Part shown: piece after piece, positions 1 through 11,039 of the stretch
How the letters are laid out: the number at the start of each line of letters is the position of its first letter
How positions within the stretch are numbered: position 1 is the first letter of the stretch
Translations under genes and position numbers: made by a program
Notes under the pieces: model-generated
What the model saw: the letters and a program-made list of their open reading frames with translations, nothing else
What the model was told of the DNA's origin: nothing
Databases searched by the model: none
Assembly (NCBI GenBank): GCA_005765155.1
Contig: VCCP01000004.1
Span: 186,001-250,000, forward strand
Direction of reading: 5' to 3'
DNA: 64,000 nt
Origin: Zelopaecilomyces penicillatus
Taxonomy: Eukaryota > Ascomycota > Sordariomycetes > Hypocreales > Pseudodiploosporaceae

Positions 1-743
1 ATTGTAAATGATATTTATAGGTAGCAATTCACAATGTTATAACGAAACAAACTTTAAAGTGAAGAGGGGCATCCTTACTTATAGCTTATTCTGTTTTATA
101 TCTAGTGGAAGCACAGGATGTCATAGCTAAATCATCCACTGTATATACCCCTTTAATAGCTCTAAGATAGCTCCCAAGTATCCATGTCACTGTTTGCTAT
201 TTTAATTTATGTCTAGGTATGTATACATACCCAAAATATCTAAGTATATATATGTCTAACTATATATGGTTGATGTTTGTTATAAACCCTGTAGAATTAC
301 ATAAGGGCTGACTGATGAATATTAAAAGGAATATGAATGAAACATTAATAGAACTGGAAATAATTATTAGTGGATAAAATATTTAAAATGGAGCTATTCC
401 GAGTCATGCCAAACAACACAGTCTCACTATTTTAGATACTTAGACTAGGAATACTAACTACATTAGCATCTTAGAGACATTACCCCGCAGGAAACCGGGC
501 ATGTAAGTCCGTACTTGATACTACACTAGTATTTCTTGTTTATGCATTTAAATTAGTTGGATTTTATTATTCAGCAGATTGGTTAGGTACATCCTATAAT
601 ATAACAAGTCACTTGTATAATAATACTAAGCGAAGTAGATTAAAGTGTTATTTAATCCAACCTATACTATATAAATCTCGTCATATCCTCTCCATCATCT
701 TTTTCTTTAAGGGGAGAAGAGAAAGGTTTTATAATCAGATAAA
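1..743. other. AT-rich upstream flank, no gene seen
   Basis: This stretch is AT-rich but less extreme than the block after 2.1 kb. I find no coding frame with a recognisable domain; short open frames near 613-813 overlap the next gene in another frame and look random. It presumably holds the promoter of the acyltransferase that starts at 744. Confidence 0.5.
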
Positions 744-2061
744 ATGTGGCAATCACTCTGTGTTCTTGCATGCCCAGCGGTGCCATTATTCGGCCTTTAT
801 TTATCTGATATAACTTATACCAATAATGTGCGCAGGCTAGCCACTTGCTGTCTCACAATCGCCGCTGCGGTTACTACCATCTCCTACGCAAATATTGAGA
901 ACCCAATGCTCGCGTATTTAATTGGGCTTTTGTGGCCATGGATTGCATTTCGAACGTTCACATTGTTCTGGATTCACGAACCTAGAAAACAATTTATTAC
1001 ACTCAGGGTCGTCAGGACCCCACTCAACGACACGCTTACCACAACATGGCAAAGTTATCAACATACTACGGGATTCACAAGAGCGTTTTGGGTAGCAGAT
1101 TTATTTTTGGACTTTCGAGCTGTCAACTGGTGTTACTCTGCAAACGACGGAACCCCTTGCAAGTTGCATCTCGAAAAAGTACAGAAGAAAGTCCAAACAA
1201 TTCCGCGTCACACCTCACAATTCCTTATCATCTTCGCCAGAGTGATGCTACGATTGAGTCTAAATCTCATCGTACTCGATATAATGCAAGTAAGCATAAT
1301 CCCTTATTTTAGGTCCATCCTAAATAAAGGTGGAATAGCTAGTGCTACTGGAAATGTTCTGAAACAACCATGGCATTTCACCACTATCCAAATGTTTGCG
1401 GCTATAATATCATCAATAGCGCTGGTAGATTTGGTATATACCAACTCCCGCCTATTCTCTGTCATACTCTCCCTTATGGGATCCAGCAGGTTTCTTGGAG
1501 ATATTACACAACCAAGTCCCTGGGGTAGTATTACTTCAATTTTTGAACTTGGTATAGGAGGTAAGTAATTGCTTTCACTCCTTTTAGAGTTGTTAATTAA
1601 CTTTCGAAGGATTCTGGGCCGAGTTCTGGCATGATTATTTTCAGCATGGATTTCGTTTGCTTTCAAGATACCTAAGCCGGCGACTAGTGGGCCGCTATCC
1701 AAAACATCTGATACAGCTGTATCAACTCTCAGTTGTTTTTCTACTCTCTGGTATTATGCACATGTGCGGTTCTGTCATGCTTCCTAGTAGCACAAACCCG
1801 CTGAACGAACTTGTGTTCTTCTTGATACAGCCACCCGGTATCTTATGTCTTGGGCTGGTCAATAAAGCTCTGAGGAGAAAGACGAAAGACTCACTGTCTC
1901 GCTATACACTGAATACGATGGGATGTTATCTATGGTTGCATTTAACCCTCCCGCTTTTGATAGACGATCAAATACGTGGGGGATTCTGGGCACGCCGACT
2001 TATAGAGGGAAATGCATTTATATCCTCTCGGTTTGACATTGTATATCACTATGTTAGCTAA
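744..2061 (+). CDS. Wax-synthase/MBOAT-type membrane O-acyltransferase
   Basis: Two exons, 744-1560 and 1610-2061, joined by a 49 bp intron (GTAAGT donor, CGAAG acceptor), give a 422-residue polytopic membrane protein. Splicing creates the family's central motif: around residues 274-286 it reads FWAEFWHDYFQHGF, with the conserved FWH core (His about residue 280); a second histidine sits in SGIMHM about 40 residues on. Fungal proteins with this wax-synthase domain (Tri7-like and related meroterpenoid acetyltransferases) transfer acetyl or acyl groups to alcohols, often in secondary-metabolite clusters; that role is inferred, and no cluster partner is visible because the gene is cut off between the window edge and the RIP block. 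Hydrophobic segments run throughout. The frame is intact although the 3' end is only 0.7 kb from heavily mutated DNA. Start at 744 is the first ATG that keeps the N-terminal membrane segment. Confidence 0.72.
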
Positions 2062-2776
2062 GATATAAGCCTCACAAATATATATATTTAATTTTTAGCA
2101 TTTAAATTAAACTTGAATACTTATATATATAGCTAATAGACTGTTTCTATCTACTCTCAGCTTTATACTTTAATATTATATACTTTACTTATTATAATAG
2201 AGTTATCCTTAGCTTCTTATATAATTATACTATACTCTATATCAATATTATAAAACATATGTTTAAGTAAAGTTATAAGCTTATTATCTTAAACCGGACT
2301 TATAGCCTACTAGTGTATAGACTAAGAGTTATATTAAATTATATAAGCTTCTAATATCAGATAGTATAACTAAGATACTTATAGATTATTAAAAAATAAA
2401 TACTCCTAGCTATACTATAGACTTATTATACCTTACTATAAGTCCTAAGCAGTATTATCTTCTAATACTATTCTGCCCTATTCTTTAATCCGGTTTCAGA
2501 TTTAATCTATATCTAAATTAATAGCTATAGCTCCTTATTATTAAATAAATATTTATAGATAGAATATAATAATAATTATATATACTTATAAAAAGTATAA
2601 TATCTTTATACCTAGCTATTATATATTAATATCTGTATTTATTATAATTATATTATTATATTTAATATATATATAGCCTAGGTTAATTTTATTATATATT
2701 ACTTAAAATATATATTTCCCTAGCCCTAAGAGTATTACTTTTAATATAGGCCTTCTTAAAGCTTTATTTTAAATAT
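2062..2776. other. AT-rich, RIP-like spacer before the gypsy element
   Basis: Very AT-rich DNA with no open frame of note. I cannot assign it to any of the elements to its right. The last five bases, AATAT at 2772-2776, are the left copy of the target duplication of element B. It may be an older RIP-mutated relic or DNA mutated by spread from the element. Confidence 0.55.
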
Positions 2777-3191
2777 TATAATATTTAATAAATTCCTAAG
2801 GGATAAACCTAATAAAAGGGTTTATATTAGTAGATAGATCAGAGTATTCTAAGCAATATATTGATTATATAAATAATAGATCCATAGGATTATAATCTGG
2901 TATTACTAAGGTAAATAATAAGGTTAATATAATAATATTATTAATAACTATTTAAATTATATCTAAAAGAGTGAAATTTAAGGGTATATATATATATATT
3001 ATAAATCATTTGGATTATTTATTATATAAGTGGTAATCCTAGTGATCTAAGTTACTAGCTCATCTAGCTTATTATTATTCTTATAGTAATCCTATTAATT
3101 CATCCTAATTGGTCCCCTTTCTCTATAGTATATATCTCCCTCTGATTATATAACTAGCCTACTTATATAATTATATTATTAGATTATAATA
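2777..3191 (-). repeat. 3' LTR of gypsy element B (heavily RIPed)
   Basis: Pairs with 34502-34917. On the minus strand the LTR starts TATTATAATCT where the right copy reads TATCACGACCC, exactly the C-to-T and G-to-A changes expected from RIP of a TGTCACGACCC start. A purine-rich tract, AGAAGGGAGA on the minus strand, abuts it on the inner side (about 3194-3203) and fits a polypurine tract. Confidence 0.8.
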
Positions 3192-3912
3192 TAATATCTC
3201 CCTTCTAATAGTCTTATCCTTAAGGCCTATTAATTATTCCTTTATAAAATATAATTCTAGCTATAATTATAAGTATAATTCCTTTCTTCTTTCTTTATAT
3301 TTTTTAATATAATACCTTAAGGTATCTTAAAATATTATACTAATCAAAAGATTAATTAATATAAGAATCTTATAATTCTTATTAAAAGCATTAGTAATAT
3401 TATTATACCTTATTCCTTTTATTCCTAGTATTATTTAATATATTATATAATTAAAATAACTTCCTATTATTTAGAGTATATATATTATAATTATTCTTAT
3501 AATAGTTTAGGGATAATTATATCCTTAGATATATTTTTCTATTCTTTTTTATTTTTTAAAAGATAATCAGTTTATTTAATTATAAAGATTCTATTAGAAA
3601 AGAATTATATTAAATAAGAAAAGAAAGAGATAAAAAAGCAGCTTTAAACAGTATAAAAGGCGGTATCTACTATAATAGTATAATTAAGTTATTTATATTA
3701 TTAATATTAATCTATAGTATTATAAGGTTATAAGATAGTAAAGCAAGGTTTATAATTATTGAATAATCTGGATATAATTAAGCAAATAAAATCAGATATA
3801 ATAATTAAGATTTAGTTATTAAAGGGTTTTAATATAATTAATTAAAACTTGATTTTCTAGGATAGCTCCTTACCCTTTAATAGTATTATTATATTAGGGA
3901 TTAATAATAGTT

Positions 3913-3978
3913 TAGGTAGTTAAAGGATTCCTATAAGTTCTCCTTAGATCTAACCCCTTTCTACTTAATTAGATATTC
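3913..3978 (-). pseudogene. Chromodomain relic at the integrase C-terminus of element B
   Basis: Read on the minus strand from 3978 the frame gives EYLIK-stop-KG, then SKENL-stop-ES and NYL, matching the chromodomain core seen in copy A (KYLIK-stop-KG ... KDNI-stop-EP ... NYL). Both stops are TAG where a chromodomain has tryptophan (TGG), the expected result of RIP. Chromodomains at this position define the chromovirus lineage of Ty3/gypsy and steer integration to heterochromatin. Confidence 0.65.
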
Positions 3979-4399
3979 TTTCTTATTATTATTTAATCTA
4001 TAGTTTATAATTATCTTAACTTCTTATTCTTCTTTTATTATATATACTATAATATCTATATATTCTTTTAAGTTATTTAATACTTTATTTAATAAGGAAA
4101 TATAAAATATAAGGTATAATTATATATTCTTTAATAATAAAAGTTTATAGTTAATATTAAAAATAGCTTTTTTAATCTTAAATAATCCAAGTTTTTTAAA
4201 ATCTAATTTATTATTTAATTATATTATAATAATATTTAAAGAGGTTTTATCTAGTATATAGTATAAAAGGTATATTATATCTCTCTTTTTAAAGATTAAT
4301 CCCTTTAATCTTTATTAATCTATATAATATTTTATTCTATTATAGATGATTTAGAGTTATATATAGAGTTCTTTATATAATTATTGTTTTTATATAGTA

Positions 4400-4798
4400 T
4401 TTTAATAGCTGGGTTGAACACACCCCCTTGCTAGTTAACTAAGCTATAGCTATATAAGCTGCACTTAGGGGGATTGAACTATATAAGTAGATAGGCCATA
4501 CCTAGGCTATTTAAATAGGTAGATATTATTGAATTTAAGTTTTTTTTTCCTCTTCTATCTAAGAATTTTCTAGTATATTTAAAAGACTAGCTATTAAAAA
4601 GCTATCTTCTTTATTTGATTAGTTATAGGATAATCAATTAATCCCTTAAGTTTAATTTATTATATCACTACTTTATAGCTTTTCTTACCTATTTAATCCT
4701 TATAGATTATACTAGCTATATAATTACCCTAAAATCACCCTATAGTTCTATGGGTAGTATTGGTATTATTATATATATTATTTTCCTTTTATTAAAAC
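4400..4798 (-). mobile_element. 399 bp MITE, copy 1, inside gypsy B
   Basis: Reverse-oriented copy of the element at 32809-33207: it begins TTTTAATAGCTGGG and ends TTTTATTAAAAC, with TA on both sides (4398-4399 and 4799-4800). Exactly 399 bp, as are the other two copies. Its left neighbour is gypsy B sequence; its right neighbour is element X. It has no coding capacity. This copy is more mutated than the other two. Confidence 0.75.
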
Positions 4799-4800
4799 TA

Positions 4801-7785
4801 GTAATTAAGATAGAGAGATATCTTATTTACTTTATTATTAGAAGGATTAATTAATATAGATTAATAATATAATATATTCAAAGGCACTTTTAAGCTATTA
4901 TAAAGACTAATTTAAGAAGAATTATTATAGGTATCCTTATAAGACCTTCTAATCAGTATAATTAGAAGATACCTTTAAGGATAATAGCCTAGAAATCTAA
5001 AAGCAAAAGAGTTAAGCTTATTTACTAAAAGACTTAAAGTCTATAAAGCAGGGATATTATATATTATCCTAGCTAAATAATAAGATATTATTAATTTCTT
5101 TTTTATTAGAATTTAATATTATAGAATATTAAATTATTAAAAGAAAAAATAAAGGAATATTTAATCCTAAAATAAGCTTTTATCTAGAATATATATAAAA
5201 GATAACTTATATACTAAATATTAGATTAAAAAGACAGGATACCTTAAATTTATTAATTTCACTTAATTAAAATATAAGTAAATATAGGAAGAACCGCTAT
5301 AAATAATCAGCTTATATAGCTTTTAATACTAATCATTTAATTAATAATAAATAGTATTAGCTATATATTAACTCTTAGTTTTGCTTTTTTATATTATAGA
5401 TTAGTATTCTAATGGTTTGGCTAATCTTAGGAAATGTTTTTATCTCTTTTCTTTCTTTATAAGTCTTATCTTTAGTATTAAAAAAGCTTTCTATTTAAGA
5501 GTAATCTTAGTATTTTAGAAATAAGATATTATTTAATTATAATAATATAAGAATTATTATCCTTAATTTAAATATAATACCTATCCTTAAAGAAAAGGTT
5601 TTATATTAATACTAAGATATAATTAATAAGGTATTATTATATAAAAGTTAAGATAACTTTTTCTTAGATTAAATATTTAAATACCTCTATAATAGGAAGC
5701 CTTTATTATTACTTAATCTTCTTAGTATACTACTAGCCTCTGATTTAAATAGATACTCTCTATATTAAAGAAAAAGATCTTTAAATAGCTCTAACTCTAT
5801 TATTAAAATTACTATTTCTAAGACTATTACTTCTAATATCCTTACTCTAAGCATTCTTTTATCTAATATAATATCTATTATAAATTCTAATAGCTCTTCC
5901 CCTAATAGACCAGGTTTATAACCAATTAATCAGTTAAGGGATAATATTATTAAGAGTTTTTAGTAAAGTATTATTAAGATTAATACCACTTTTCTTAATA
6001 ATCTTAAGGATATCCTTATTATAAATAAATCTAAGAGATATACTATTAATCTTAAGCTTATTAAATACTTTAATAGGATTAATATTATTAAATATCTTTT
6101 AAGCTATAAGCTTAAGATAAAAGATAATAATATAATTAATAAGAAGAAATATAATTATTTTATATATTATATAATTAATATCTATAAAGATATTATTTAG
6201 GGACTTATCTATAATCTTTTATAGATAAAAGCTAAAGAAGTATTAAAGAACTATTTCTTTAAAGGAGACTTATAATAATTAAGATTATATAAAGATTATT
6301 TAAAAGCACTTAAATAATAGCACTTAAAGTCTATTAAAGATATTCTGGATTAGCTTAATAGATATAGATTCTATATTTCTTAATATAATTCAAATTAAAA
6401 GAACTTAAAACTATTATCTTATATATTATATAAGACTATATTAATAAAGCTCCTTATTAAGATTATTTAAGTAAATTCTATTAATAATCCTTATAAATTT
6501 AAGAAGATATTATATAAGCAGCTCTAGAGATACTTTAATAGTTAAATAACTATTAAACTAGCTATTAAATAATATAAGACTTCTAATAGTCTTAGGAACC
6601 AGATAAATATAATTATTATTAGAGCAATACTTAATCAAGTTATTATAATAAAGAATCTAATTATATAGGACCTTTACCCTAAAGAAAAGTTCTTTTTAAT
6701 TATTACTAAAATTATACCCCTTAAAGCTAAGCTAATAGATATAGAGGAGTTAATCAAGCTTATTAATAACCTTAAGATTAATATAGCTATTAGAGAAGAT
6801 ATTACTTAAATAATTATTAAAATATAAACAGATATTAATATATATATTAATAAGGATCTATAGTATAAAGGCCTAATAAGTTTTTTATTTAATCAGATAA
6901 TATTTAATCTTAATAATAATAAGGATTTTAATATCTCCTTCTTTTAAGGGAGGCAGGATAAGAATAATTACTAATACTATAACTTATTAAGTTATTTTCC
7001 CTCCTATTATAATAAATTAATATATAATACTAAACTTGGGTTCTATATATATAATTTATATACTAGGATATTAAACCTAGGATATATTATAGACTAGAGT
7101 ATAATTCCTTTTATTATTATATAATAGTTCCTTAAGATAAAAGGATACTATTAAAAGCTTATAATAGCTTAGGCTATTAACTTCCTTGATTATATAATTA
7201 TATCCCTTATTCCCTTAGTTAAAGCTAAAGCCCCTTAGTACTTTAAATAGGTATTAAATAAATATAAAGGTATAATCTTTAGAAAATATATCCCTTATCT
7301 AAGCTTTAAGTAGTATTGCAATTTGCAGTATAAAGTTATAACTAAAGCTAGTAGCGATAGCAGTGGAAGAAAGGCAGCGAATAGTTATCCAGAGTAAAGT
7401 CTGTAGAAAAGAAGAAAGAAGTGATTGAATTGCCGATAGAGAAAGAAAGCAGGATTCAGCTAGGAATCCAGCTATCTTATATATCTAAATAATACTAGGA
7501 TTATTTGGAATTATTTAAGAATTCCAAATAATATTTCTTTAGATTTCTAAGCATTCCAAATAATAAGAAAGGGAGGGGTATAAGGGATAAGCCCTTATTT
7601 TACTAGTCTAGCCTGATATAGCAGGTCAGGCTGCACGGGCTTTTTAGGTCTTATAGCAGGTCAGGCTGCTACCTTATAGCAGGTCTGGCTGCTAGGGCTA
7701 TAGCAGGTTTAGCTGCTAAGCTATAGTAGGTCTAGCTACTAATCTTATAACAGGTCAGGCTGTTATATAAAACCCGCCTATTTTA
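4801..7785 (+). mobile_element. Element X: RIPed gag-like element, no pol seen
   Basis: Sequence unrelated to the gypsy copies is wedged between MITE copy 1 and gypsy B. A plus-strand frame can be followed from about 5.9 to 7.4 kb through many TAA/TAG codons (CAA/CAG origin). At 6969-7010 it has four tyrosine codons in CX2CX4HX4C spacing, as expected of a gag zinc knuckle whose Cys and His codons were all hit by RIP. No protease, RT or integrase follows; instead there is a less mutated tail (7.3-7.8 kb) with a tandem hairpin repeat. I cannot find matching LTRs, so it may be a non-autonomous or truncated retroelement. The family is not recognised. Confidence 0.5.
7617..7768 (+). repeat. Tandem array of a palindromic unit, AGCAGGTCAGGCTGCT
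   Basis: About six units of mostly 23-24 bp (the first spacing is 35 bp), each containing AGCAG-GTCAGG-CTGCT or a close variant (starts near 7617, 7652, 7675, 7699, 7722 and 7746). Each unit can fold into a small hairpin (AGCAG with CTGCT). The array lies at the right end of element X and has visibly higher GC than its surroundings. Confidence 0.8.
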
Positions 7786-10236
7786 ACAGTATATATTAGT
7801 ATAAGTTATATTAATTTAAAGATAGATATATTATAGGCTAGTTATATAATTAATAGATATTTTATTTAATTATCTTAATAGTAATTAATATAAGTATATA
7901 AGTATCCTTTAATAATTTAATTAATCTATTTTATTTATTTATTTATTTATAGATAATAAATAATACTAAGTCTATATCTAGTCCTAAGATATCCTATTAA
8001 TCCTTATTAAAACTTAAAAGTAAATATTATTCCTTTATTAAAGATAATTTCCTCTGATAAGCTATATAAGCTTATTACCACTCTATTAAAGCTATAAATA
8101 AGATCTTCTATTAAGCTTGCTTTAAAGTAGAGTATAAAATATAAGAACTTTATTAGTCTTTTTATAATAACCTATATCAAGTTATAAGCTACTCTTATAA
8201 AGGGTTCTATTAATAGGGGTAATTTAATAATAAAATCAAACAATATTAATTCCTATAATTATATAGGTACTAATAATAATTATAACTCTTTATATAGTTT
8301 ATATCTTATTAGCTTAATTTATCTATAAATAATATAATTATTTATAACCTTTTAAACTATTTATTATAATCCTTTAAATCTATAATATCTTTATACTTAT
8401 TCTATAATCTTTATAATTCCTTAATAACTATAAATAAAGGATTTATATAGTTCTTATATAATAGTTTTTTAGAGTTCTTTAAATATCTAGAGTTTCTTAT
8501 TATACTTATAGTATCTATCTTTCTATTTTATACCCTTAGATACCCTTACTATATCTTTTAAGGAGTACACTTATTTAAATCATTTTAAGATAAGATTAGC
8601 TAATATAACTTAATATATAATATTTAGCTTTATTTATAATATATCTAATTCAGATATTTAGAAGATTTATTCTTTATAATAAGGCTTTCTATTATTATAA
8701 TTGCTTCTTTAGCTTAAAGTATTTACTCTATTATTCTTAGATCCTTTATAATAAATAATTTTATAGTTATAATCTATAAAGGTTTTTATATAATAAGTTT
8801 ATTATATATTTAGTTTCTATATAATAGTAAAGTAAAAGATATTCTTATAATTAATAAAAACCTTTATTTAATAATTACTTCTTTATAAATAATATAAGAA
8901 TTTATTAAAAGCTTTAATAATAGCTATAAATTCTTTATTATAGATTAAATAATTAAATTCTATTCTATAAAGTTTCTTAGAATAAAAGGTAATAGATTAT
9001 AGTCTATTTTTATTATTTTATTATCTAATCTATACTCTAATAGTATAGTTTAAAGCATTAGTTTTAAGTTTTATAGGTTTATCTGGATTATATATTATTA
9101 GTATAGATTCTTTATAGATTTATTTTTTAAGTTCTTTAAATATAGTATCTATATCAGGTTTCTATAAGAATTTATAATCTTTTTTAATATATTTAATAAG
9201 TAGTATAGCTATTTTATTATAATTATAGATAAACTTTTAATAATAGTTAATAAAGCTTAAAAACTCTTATATATTTATAATATTTTATAGTATTAGCTAA
9301 TTATATATTATAATGATTTTTACTGGTTCTATTTGAATTTTATTTAATAAGAAGATATATCCTAGGAAGATAATTATTTGTTTATAAAATTTATATTTTT
9401 CTGGTTTAATAAGAAGGTTATTATCTTAAAATAGTTATAATACCTTATAGATATATTCTTTATATTCTTCTTCTATCTAGAAGAAGATTAGAATATTATC
9501 TAAATAAACTATTATAAAGATATTTAAGTATTCTTAAAGAATATTATTAATTATATATTAGAATATTATAAGGGTATTAATTAAACTAAAAGGTATTATT
9601 AGGTATTTAAAAAGTTTAAACTTAATTCTAAAAATGGTTTTTTATTTATTATCTTTTTTTATTTAAATTTAATTATATACTCCTTTAAAGTCTAGGGTAA
9701 TAAACTAATTTATTTTATATAATTAATTATATAGTTTATTAATTAATAATAAGGGTATTTAATCCTTAATTATAATTATATTTAATAATTAATAATCTAT
9801 AATTAATTATAGCTTATTATTCTTTTTTAGTATAAATATAATAAGGTATCCTGCTTTGAATATAAATAATTAGATATATCCTTTTTTAAGTATTTTATTA
9901 AGGTACTCTTATAATATCTTGAGTTCCTTGGTATTAAATATATAGATCTTAGTAAAAATAGGCTTCTTTCTATCTATAATCTGAATTTTATAGTTCTATT
10001 AATTATATAAGGGGAGCTTTATTTTAAGTTCTTTATAAAATAGTTTAATATACTTATAATACTCTTTTAATATAAATATAAATTGTTTTTCTATATCTAA
10101 AAGTAATTCATCCTTAAAGTATTCCTATAATTACTCTATTATTATTCTAAGGGCAATAATAACCCATCAGGTTTATTATTATTAATTATTATATTGTTTT
10201 TTAATATAATTTCCTAATAGAAGACCCTTTTTAATA
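7786..10236 (-). pseudogene. Element B pol segment (RT, RNase H, part of integrase), RIPed
   Basis: Collinear with 12390-14850 in copy A' over its entire length and with the reverse complement of about 27.9-30.3 kb in copy A. On the minus strand it covers reverse transcriptase, RNase H and most of integrase, with stops in place of Gln and Trp codons throughout. It ends at 10236, where MITE copy 3 is inserted (TA at 10235-10236). Confidence 0.75.
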
Positions 10237-10581
10237 GTTTAATAAGGGGAAAACAACACATACAATAACACCAACACCACCTACAGAACTGCAGGGTGAT
10301 TTTAGAGTAGTTGCATAGCTAGTATAGTCCATAAGGATTGAATAAGCAAGAAAAGCCATAAAGCGGTGATATAATAAATTGAACTTAAGGGATTAATTGA
10401 TCATCCTATAACTGATCAGATAAAGAAGATAGCTTTTTAATAGCTAGTCTTTTAAATACATTAGAAAATTCTTGGGTAAAAGGGAGGGAAGAAAACTTGA
10501 ATTCGATGATATCTGCTTATTTAAATGGCCTGGGTATGGTCTATCTACTTATACAGTTCAATCCCCCTAAGTACAGCTTAT
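10237..10581 (+). mobile_element. MITE copy 3, left part (split by gypsy A')
   Basis: Starts GTTTAATAAGGGG, as the copy at 32809 does (GTTTGATAAGGGG), and runs collinear with it until 10581, where gypsy A' interrupts it. CTTAT at 10577-10581 is repeated at 18044-18048 and is the 5 bp target duplication of A'. Together with 18044-18102, and minus that duplication, the MITE is again 399 bp. Confidence 0.8.
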
Positions 10582-11039
10582 TATAATATTTAGTGAATTC
10601 CTAAGGGATAAACCTAATAAAGGGGGGTTTATATTAGCAGATAAGTCAGGGCATTCTAAGCAATATATCTATTATATTAGTGATAGATATAGAGTATTAT
10701 AATTAGGGATTAAGTATTAGTATAGTAAGCGATAGCAAATAATATAATAAAGTTAAAAGTATATTAATAACTATCTAAGCTATATCTAAAGAGTGAAAAT
10801 TAAGAGTATATATATATATTATAGATTATAATTTAAGCTATAATCCTTATTATTAGATTATACTTAGAATTATAAGCTATCCTATTGGATTATAGTTTTA
10901 AGAGTAATCCTAAGCCTAGGATTATCTTTAGAATTATAATCCAATTCTATATAATTCCAAGCCTCTGATATATATCTAGTAATATTATGAGTTATATAAC
11001 TAAGGCCTATTATATAACTTTAGCTATTAGATTATAATA
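10582..11039 (-). repeat. 3' LTR of gypsy A'
   Basis: 458 bp, same length as the 3' LTR of copy A (31660-32117) and alignable with it in reverse complement. It contains the shared segment around the palindromic CCTAGG near its middle. Polypurine tract adjoins at 11040. Confidence 0.8.

Noticed and set aside
1289..1311. Possible second intron in the acyltransferase gene (GTAAGC...TTTTAG)
   Set aside because: Only about 23 bp, below the minimum fungal intron size, and the frame is open through it.
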